A DNA stretch of 64,000 nucleotides from Chlorophyllum brunneum. Taxonomy: Eukaryota > Basidiomycota > Agaricomycetes > Agaricales > Agaricaceae. Shown piece after piece: positions 57,301 to 64,000 of this stretch. The translations under genes were made by a program, and so were the position numbers. The stretch lies in the NCBI GenBank assembly GCA_963576785.1, contig OY756141.1, positions 1,984,001 through 2,048,000 on the forward strand, in the 5' to 3' direction. The notes under the pieces were generated by a model, which saw only the letters and a list, made by a program, of their open reading frames with translations, was not told the DNA's origin and searched no databases. Position 1 is the first letter of the stretch; each line of letters begins with the position of its first letter.

Positions 57301-60300
57301 GCTTCCGGCAAGCTTCTGAGCCATGAGGTGACCGGCTTTTTTAAGCTTGTCCTCGTTGTGCTCAGTAGCGTAGTCCTTGGTCACCAATTCCCGAGTGGAA
57401 ATCCCAGCAATAGTCACAGAGCGTTCCACCACTGGTATGATAATCTAGAGATAATAAATCAGCACACAACCATTTAGCATACGACTCATACATACATCGC
57501 GAACAGATTGGTCGACGGCGAGTTGCACAGCCCGTTTGAAAGCTTGGTTCACATTGAGTGGGCTAAGCTGGGGATTAATGTGGACCTGAAGGGACAGCGC
57601 AGATAGTATAGCTTCAATATGGTTGTTGATCGTTCGTTGATTGTCATCCTGAGGAGGAGGAAGTATAACACCTTCCTGCATCAAACTATCACCCATGTTG
57701 CCAGGCACCAACTCTCCACCAAAGTCGGCGAAACCCTCTGGGGTCCGGGAGCGGATGATCCTGGTTGCTTCAATCGTGTCAAGATTGATATCCAAAGCCT
57801 TGCACAAAACCTCAATTTCAAACTTGAGATTCAACTTGAGCTCAGCATGGTGATAGAGCTCAGCGAGGAGGCCGACGACGGCCATCAACCAGGGATTGGG
57901 CGGCCGGAAGACTTTGGATCGAGCGCAGGGTTCAAGAGTTTTACAAACGAAGGGAATGGCAACGACCAAGCGGCTGCTTGTGTAACCTTCGATCAGAAGG
58001 TCTTTGAACGACAAGTTCTTATGTTTGATCGGTTGGTCTCGAGCCAGAGTAATCGTTCCTAGCCAAGATCCAACGTTCTTGAGGATGCTACGGTCGGGCC
58101 CGGATTGAAGGGTTCGCTCAGCGTTCAACATCAATTGAGCTTTGACGAAAGTTTCATGCAGAACGTAATGAGATAGTTCTTTGCGATCCAGGGAATCAAG
58201 AAAGCGGAGGTATAGAGAATGATTGTTCGGTTCAGAGCTGACGCGTTGATCGACAAGGTAATGCGCAAACCAACGAGAGTATTCGTCTACGAACTGTTCG
58301 CGTATTTCCTCAATTTTGGTGTCGAAGTTGCTGGGTGCCAAGTTGTTAACGATGAACAATATCTTGTCGGTGAGCTCTTCAGGTGGTGTAGCAATCTCCT
58401 CTTCAATATTATTGGCTCTGATGGCGGTGAAAACGGGCGTGGGTTCAGGAGCGAGTCCGTTGGATGGGGCGAGAGTCATGGTTTGCAAGTCTGTGTTATC
58501 GACAGTTCCACCAGTAGCCAGGATATGCTGGACATTTGTCACAATGTCAGGGCGGGCCTCCACAAAGTGGGGAATCTGAAGCAATGCCTCGCATAGTGGT
58601 TTCCACTCCACCAGTCGGAACTCGAATCGGTTCAGAGCTTGCATACCAAATTTGAATAGGTTGGTATGGGGAGGGCAATTGAGGGCGTCTAGGATGTAGC
58701 GGATGGCAATACCAAGCGGGATATAGTCAATGAGTTGGTGGCGAATAAGAGAACCAAAGAGGTAGGCGGTAAGAGCTAGTTCGCGGGTGGGGTAGTCGGA
58801 TTGGAAAAATCTATACTCGTCGAACAGGAAGTGGAGCATGCAGGAAAAGAGTTCGTGATCGCGAGGATTTTTGGAGGCTTTGAAGCGCTGGAGCATGTTG
58901 ATAACGTCGTCGATGGAGGTAGCGGTATCATACATCTGCTTGTAAATGTTATCGACTTCCGCTTCAATGTCAGCCGGATAGCTCATCACCGCAAAGCCTG
59001 GCTCAGTCTCGTTACCAGGAGCGAGGTTCATGAGCCGCGGGTGGATTTGTAGGCATGTGTTGCGGATTTCCAAACAAGCTTCAACGTCGCCCTCGAGCAT
59101 GTGTTCAGTGCTGTTTATAAATATATATAAGTGTTGAATCACGATAACTTAGAGCTCAGACAGACCTGCTGCGTAGAACCCTCAGAATGACTGTAACAAC
59201 ATGGGCATTCAGAGGCATGGTTCTGCTTTCTATAGGGGTCTCCGAAAGACGACAAGCTTTCTCGCTCTCCATCTTCGCTTCCAAAAAGGCAATGACAGAA
59301 TGAAGGAACTCTCCACGGTAATGGGTGACATGGTCTTGTAGCCACTTATCTAGGTTTAGGTATTCCCGCCGCGACGCCAGAGCAGCAACATCGAGGGCAA
59401 ACGTGAATGGCCGAACCTCCAAGAGAGCTTCCAGAATCTGCAAGAACTTGTCAACGTTGGAATGAGTTCCTATATCAGGAACAAAAAAACCTACTTTTAA
59501 ATCCTGGGCCACGTCTAAAATCCGGGTGATGTTCAAGTTGTTCTCGTCGTAAAAGTCGCGAAAGGCAGTGGTGAGGTAGTTTGGTTCAATCTGCCAGATC
59601 CTCATGAAAACTAATTGATGATTGGGATGACCAGCGAGAAACATAGCGAGCAGTTTACGCGAATATTCAAGACGAATGTCGTTCCATTTGGGATCCTGCA
59701 AATGTAACTAAGCTCTTGGCTGCTACCTTGCAATCGTAAAGTGAATACTCACTGGAACCTGAAGCAAACCCATGTGAACTAACTCTGCACTGATCTTGAT
59801 CGCCTTATCCAGCATTTCACGAACGCATGCACGTATCTCCACCGAGTCGGAGCCGGCAAGGCGCACCAGAACCTGGAACAGCTCAAGTGAGTTCCAAGTA
59901 TGACTCTGGACATTGGCGGCGAGGGCCCTGATGGTGGGGCTAGCAACAGTAACGTCATCGACAGTTACAATTCTACGACCGGGGAGGCTGACAAAGTTGA
60001 ATGTGTCGGAGGGAAGAGAGAGGAGGGCGTCAAGAAGGCGTAGCTGGTAAAGGGGGTTGTGCCATGTTTCCCAGAAACCAGTGACTGCATGTGGTTCGAC
60101 ATCCCGAGGTACATTGAGAAGGATAGAAATCAGAAGTTTCAAAGTCGCTGTATCCACACCGTGGCGATCCGTCCAGTCAAAGGATTTGATAACGCCTGGC
60201 CAGCTGAGTTTGACGCGCTACGTGGAAGCTCATCTCAAATGAACTCGGAGAGAAGATAAACACTTATACTCACAAAACTTGCTATAGTACGAATGAGGGT

Positions 60301-61313
60301 TCCTACATCGCACAGCGGGGTACCCTCGACAGCCAACCTTCCTAGAGTCGATATAATTTCTATGACCTGAGCCTCGCGTGGAGGATTTTGCTCTGTGATG
60401 CCAAATCGCTCCAACAATGCACGCACGAGTTCCAGGTCGCTGGTGATATCTGGTCCTAGTTGTATCAATACTTGAACGAGGGAGGTACCAGGGGGAAGGC
60501 TGGATAAAAGGTCAGCATCGGGGCACAAGTCGGACGACGCTAGACGTAAAGTAAAGTACCTGAAATGGGCGAAAATGCGGCGGAGGACAGGTAAAATCGC
60601 CTCCTTCCCATACTTCGTCTGCACAGCGAGGATAAGCGCTTGGCGTTGTTGGACATCCAGGACAGGTGCATCAGAAGGCAGATCAGAGAGAAGGTTGGCC
60701 ATGACTTTTGCGAGTTGATTGAGACTGAGGTCTGCGTTCTCAAAGGAGGGAGTATGACAAAGGGCAAGGACGGCACTTTCAAATTCCAAACGGATGATAC
60801 TCGCGGCTTGGTTGGCGAGTTCTTTTCGGGTGGGGGTAGAAACAAACGCTGACGCGAGGATGAAACGTTCCAACGGGCGCAGCCCTACGCGATCCACGAA
60901 TCGCACGAGGTCGAAGTGGCGGAAAATATCCCCTTCTCCCCTGTCGATTCCCTCGCGGAAACGGTCTGCAAGGATCGGGTCTCGGCCAATACGTTGGGTT
61001 TCTGAAACAAGAAGCCGAAAAGTAAGAGCGTCTGTTCCCCCAAAGGCAGAAGCAGATGAGGTGAGGCGTTGTTGAGAATGAACGATGAGACGACGTATGA
61101 AGTGTAGATATGTTTCTACGCCGTGCTGCTCAGAAAGCTGTGGGTAGTAAATCACTCCTCAGGACCGCGTCACGCTAGTTCAATGACCAGAAATAGACGC
61201 ACCGAGCGTATCTCAAGCTGATTCCTCTCGAAATTCTCCTCCGTGAGTGTCGAGAGTAAGAAGACAATTTGAGCTTTGACAATGGTATGAATGTTTGTTG
61301 TCGGCGGGCTGTC
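54314..61313 (-). CDS. NOT1: CCR4-NOT complex scaffold subunit NOT1
   Basis: NOT1 is the scaffold of the deadenylase complex that shortens poly(A) tails. The N-terminal HEAT region starts MDSPPTTNIHTIVKAQIVFL and continues LSEQHGVETYLHFIRRLIVH. Next comes the MIF4G-like Caf1-binding domain (NIEEEIATPPEELTDKIL, FVDEYSRWFAHYLVDQRV, HAELKLNLKFEIEVLCKALD). The Caf40-binding DUF3819 helices follow (NVNQAFKRAVQLAVDQSVRD, VERSVTIAGISTRELVTKD). The C-terminal NOT1 superfamily domain includes FLSEYYFTLCDVIPQRCIQL, RNIILSAFPPAVILPDPNLR, HWFSSLILYLFLEVKED and GALVTFIELLRNPKYEFW, ending SVRHNLS. Stop at 54316-54314. The first exon may extend upstream: the same frame is open to 61559, so the start is uncertain. 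Roughly 2,000 aa, normal for the family. Confidence 0.93.
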
Positions 61314-61616
61314 CATATGGGACGACGACCTGGAGGGGGTCACCGAACGCCGCGCAGCGCTTCCAGGTCCGGTCGCCGTTTTGAATAATGTTGAGTGGGT
61401 GAAATTGCAAGGGGAAGACGAAGACCGCCTCCAACACGATCCGTCAATGTGTAGAGTGGCAGTAAGTCCTCTCGAACACACAGTGCCAAGCACGCCTATA
61501 TTCAATCTCCGCCTGAGAGTTTCAAACCCCGGCAATTTTCTTATTGGCTGACTCAGCAAACCTTTTTTTTCAGAAACAGTTAAATGTGGAGATGAATCCG
61601 AATGTGCAAAGCTCGC
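61314..61616. other. Gap between NOT1 and the transporter
   Basis: NOT1 promoter or 5' exon sequence and the transporter 3' UTR. A T/A-rich patch lies at 61563-61575. A 5' extension of NOT1 (61559 to 61314) is possible. Confidence 0.45.
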
Positions 61617-63551
61617 TTATCCACGATATACTTTAGACAAAGCAAATGCTGCCGCTAATAAAACTCCAACAAAAACGTAGAAAACGCGACCCTCTTTAGC
61701 AGGCTCATCACCCGAGAGAAAGCTCCGCAGGGGAAGGAAAACCAGACCAACGAGGAAGTTGGCAATCCCTACAGAGTACAATGAATCCGAATAGTCTTAT
61801 ACCTAGGGAATGAAAACTCACAATTTAGCGATAGTGCCATGGAAGATAAGGCAGAAACAGCCTAAAACAAGTGTCAGAGGAAGAGCTGATTTTCAAGGAT
61901 AGCGCATACGTAGGGCGGAGAGACCTCAGATATCATCACGAAGGGAATTGGTCCCAGGCCGATCGCAAATGACCTAGAGAAGAATGTCAATAAAATTGAA
62001 TACCGCATCCAATTAGATGACTTCGCATACATGACGAATGTAAGCGTTGCAACACTCGCTAGAGTGACGAAACCATTATTGAGGCCGAAGCCAATAGAAG
62101 TTAGAGATACAAGGGCTCCGAAGGTAGAAAGTGTAAGTAGATATTTGCGTCCAACTCGCTATATCCGTCGATCAATGGAGCGAAGTGTTATAAACCGGAC
62201 AAGGGAACAGACCTCTATAAGAATGATAGGCGGGAATGTCATGATAACATTCACAATCGTAATGCCGAGAGAAACATATGGTCCCCAGTCGGGCAAAGTT
62301 TTTGATAGAATCTCGTTGCTGTAGTAGAGGACTAGGGCCCAGAGTCAGACTTGACCCTACTACACCGCTGATTGAATTTTCACCTGCATTGATGCCTAGG
62401 ATATCGATATCAGACTTTCAGAAACGGATGGATTCAGAAACAATCATACCAGAAACCTGCTGTGACAACATGGCAAAGCAAACGATCATCAAGGGCTTGT
62501 GAAGCTCCGGTGAAAGGAATAATTGCAATACAGTTGCCGTACCACTTGTATTTTCGGAATGTCGAGCTTCCATCTCGTCCAGTAACGGATTCTCGTCGTC
62601 AGCCACTGGGGCTGAAGGGGTATCAGGTCAGTATTGGCGCTCGGGATGGAGAGAGCGTACATGAAGTATGAGTGACATGTGCCCCCCACAAACGTCTCGA
62701 AATGGTCTTCTTCTCCTCAGAGCGGTTCTTGATGCCCAACCATGCAGGGGTCTCAACAGTCAAGTAACTGATTATGAACTGAACGAAACCAATGAATGAA
62801 GACAAGAAAAGCACAATGCGCCATTCTGTCGGAGTTGAGTATCGAAAACCAGCGACTTGTGTAAACATGATGCCTAAAACAATCCCTAACTGGGTCAACA
62901 CGCCTACACCATGGTTTAGATGCAGAAACAGCACGCAAAAAAAAAATGGGCGGACCAATGTTCCCGCTGATCTTGGAGGGCGCAATCTCAGCCACATAGA
63001 TTGGTCCAACACATATACCAATGCCTGAGCCGACCCCAACAAGGAACCTGGTAGAACATAAGGAAGTGGCATATGACAGGCATGACACATCACAGCAGTG
63101 GTCTCACCTGCCAAAGCTCAGAGTGGTGACAGAGCCACTGACACCCATAAGCCCCGAGCCGACAGCAAGTAAAAGCGCAGTCACTTGGGAAGCCCGTTTA
63201 CGCCCATGACGGTCCATAATGATGTTGGCGACAAGGCTGCCTATGAGGCCACCCACAGTGAAAATGGCGGTCACGAACGAGAAGACGAAATTGGACATTG
63301 GTATGCAAGTCGGGAGCGAAGAACTATCAGAAGGTAAATGGTCATCGATGCTCTCGCATGTTAAGACGGCTTTGATTTGGTTTAGTGCTGAAATATGGTA
63401 GCCATACTGGCCATTCACGATTAGAAGCACATAGGTATAAAGATGGGCTGGTAAGAAGGAATACCTGGAAGGGAATGGCCAGGACCCAAAGGCAGACAAA
63501 CCAGCCGTACCCTGTGAAGGACTCGCCGTTGAGGCTCTTATGGGAAGCCAT
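61617..63551 (-). CDS. MFS sugar transporter, Vps73/GLUT type
   Basis: A twelve-helix major facilitator of the sugar porter family. The N-terminus MASHKSLNGESFTGYGWFVC leads into helix 1, then YGYHISALNQIKAVLTC and an ectoloop. Sugar-porter signatures: FTVGGLIGSLVAN, MDRHGRKRA, GRFLVGVGSGIGI, VGPIYVAEIAPSKISGNIG, LTQLGIVLGIMFTQ, STPTEWRIVLFLSSF, SYLTVETPAWLGI. After the central loop (ADDENPLLDEMEA): HKPLMIVCFAMLSQQVSGIN, GRKYLLTLSTFGALV, SEVSPPYAVSALSSMALSLN and WIANFLVGLVFLPLRSFLSG; the end is ALSKVYRG. Closest in feel to yeast Vps73/YBR241C-type vacuolar or plasma-membrane hexose carriers. Many introns. Divergent from an alpha-amylase. Confidence 0.88.
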
Positions 63552-63864
63552 GTTCTGTCCCCAGTGGTGATCCAAGGATGAATGTGCGGCACAACAAGAG
63601 GGAACCTGACGAGAGGACACGGGAGACTAAGCGGCAAAGTCCGAAGAGATCTGAGATCTACCAGGACACCGGAAACCAGGGTCAGGTGATAACCAGGAAG
63701 AGGGACCCGTCGTTGCGGGAATTCTCAATGCTGGCCAAGGAGGAAATGATAGCACCATATGTTCCATCCTTTAGCCCCCCGCCTTCATCATCCTCTCTGA
63801 CTTCTCTCCCTTCCCCCGTGCTCATCAGAGCAGTCCATTCTTTACCACATCCTCACTCTCTCCT
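63552..63864. promoter_or_regulatory. Shared promoter region of transporter and amylase
   Basis: 313 bp between two divergent carbohydrate genes. Two matches to the CreA/Mig1 glucose-repressor core SYGGRG occur on the minus strand: CTGGGG (63564-63559) and GCGGGG (63782-63777). Pyrimidine-rich tracts precede the amylase ATG. The sites are short and may be chance. Confidence 0.35.
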
Positions 63865-64000
63865 ATGCACCCTCCTTCCAGTATGCTCTTACCAACTGTT
63901 CTTCTCTCCCTTTTTGCATCTTTTCACTATGCATGCGCTGCAACTGCAGAGCAGTGGCGTGACCGTTCCATATATCAGTACGTACATGCTTTGTCTGTCC
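63865..64000 (+). CDS. Alpha-amylase (GH13), first exon, cut by window end
   Basis: The ATG at 63865 starts MHPPSSMLLPTVLLSLFASF with a hydrophobic core and a likely signal-peptidase site near HYACAA. The mature start ATAEQWRDRSIYQ matches the beginning of secreted fungal alpha-amylases, where xxWRxRSIYQ leads to VLTDRFA-like sequence. The exon ends at 63977 with a GTACGT donor, and the rest lies beyond the window. An inner Met at residue 7 could also serve. Identity rests on about 15 residues plus the secretory leader, so it is good but not certain. Confidence 0.7.
   Translation, partial: MHPPSSMLLPTVLLSLFASFHYACAATAEQWRDRSIYQYVHALSV

Noticed and set aside
1..64000. tRNA, rRNA, CRISPR arrays, intact transposons
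   Set aside because: By eye I found no A/B box pair with a cloverleaf, no rRNA core sequence, no spaced repeat array and no transposase or reverse transcriptase motifs.

Overview
The window reads as genomic DNA of a filamentous fungus, most likely a basidiomycete of the Agaricomycotina. Nearly every gene is broken by many introns of about 45-65 nt with GT-AG ends, genes lie 40-500 bp apart on both strands, and the gene set is fungal (Argonaute, EDC4/Ge-1, SFT2, a Mid2/Axl2-type membrane protein, fungal GH13 amylase, Vps73-type sugar transporter, DODA-type dioxygenase). I see no rRNA, tRNA, CRISPR, intact transposon or viral element. Gene models were spliced by hand from reading frame, splice consensus and family knowledge; gene ends are usually firm, internal exon borders less so.

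Layout. 1-0.8 kb: 3' end of the vitamin B6 synthase PDX1. 1.0-1.6 kb: a small four-exon gene of unknown function that no single long ORF reveals. 1.8-7.7 kb: an RS-repeat protein head to head with cyclin L, then SRP receptor alpha. 8.3-11.7 kb: single-pass surface protein, glyoxalase II, SFT2. 12.0-21.2 kb: Argonaute followed in tandem by the decapping scaffold EDC4. 21.2-22.7 kb: gene-poor, with small repeats, leading to a 33-residue metallothionein. 23.1-30.9 kb: Rab geranylgeranyltransferase alpha (BET4), splicing factor SYF1, an unknown protein, ribosome-biogenesis factor SSF1. 31.0-35.4 kb: cytochrome c heme lyase, nitronate monooxygenase, a possible tiny ORF, a DUF3445 haem-dependent N-demethylase-like protein. 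35.5-49.97 kb: WD40 protein, PKA catalytic subunit, DODA-type dioxygenase, large unknown protein, cAMP phosphodiesterase PDE1, striatin. 50.1-61.3 kb: TMA7, a serine hydrolase, NOT1. 61.6-64 kb: sugar transporter and the first exon of an alpha-amylase, divergently arranged.

Themes. Many genes concern RNA: splicing (RS protein, cyclin L, SYF1), silencing and mRNA decay (Argonaute, EDC4, NOT1), ribosome assembly and translation (SSF1, TMA7). Two cAMP pathway genes (PKA, PDE1) lie within 7 kb. Carbon use is suggested by the amylase/transporter pair and nitrogen chemistry by the nitronate monooxygenase/DUF3445 pair. Short divergent promoters (41-313 bp) recur: RS protein/cyclin L, surface protein/GLO2, BET4/SYF1, unknown/SSF1, heme lyase/NMO, TMA7/hydrolase, transporter/amylase.

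The items most worth a second look are the hidden gene at 1042-1576, the metallothionein, the cyclin L/RS pair, very small exons (ATG-only in BET4, 9 nt in TMA7, 24 nt in SRP receptor), an apparent frameshift at a signal peptide near 9575, and the NMO/DUF3445 neighbourhood.
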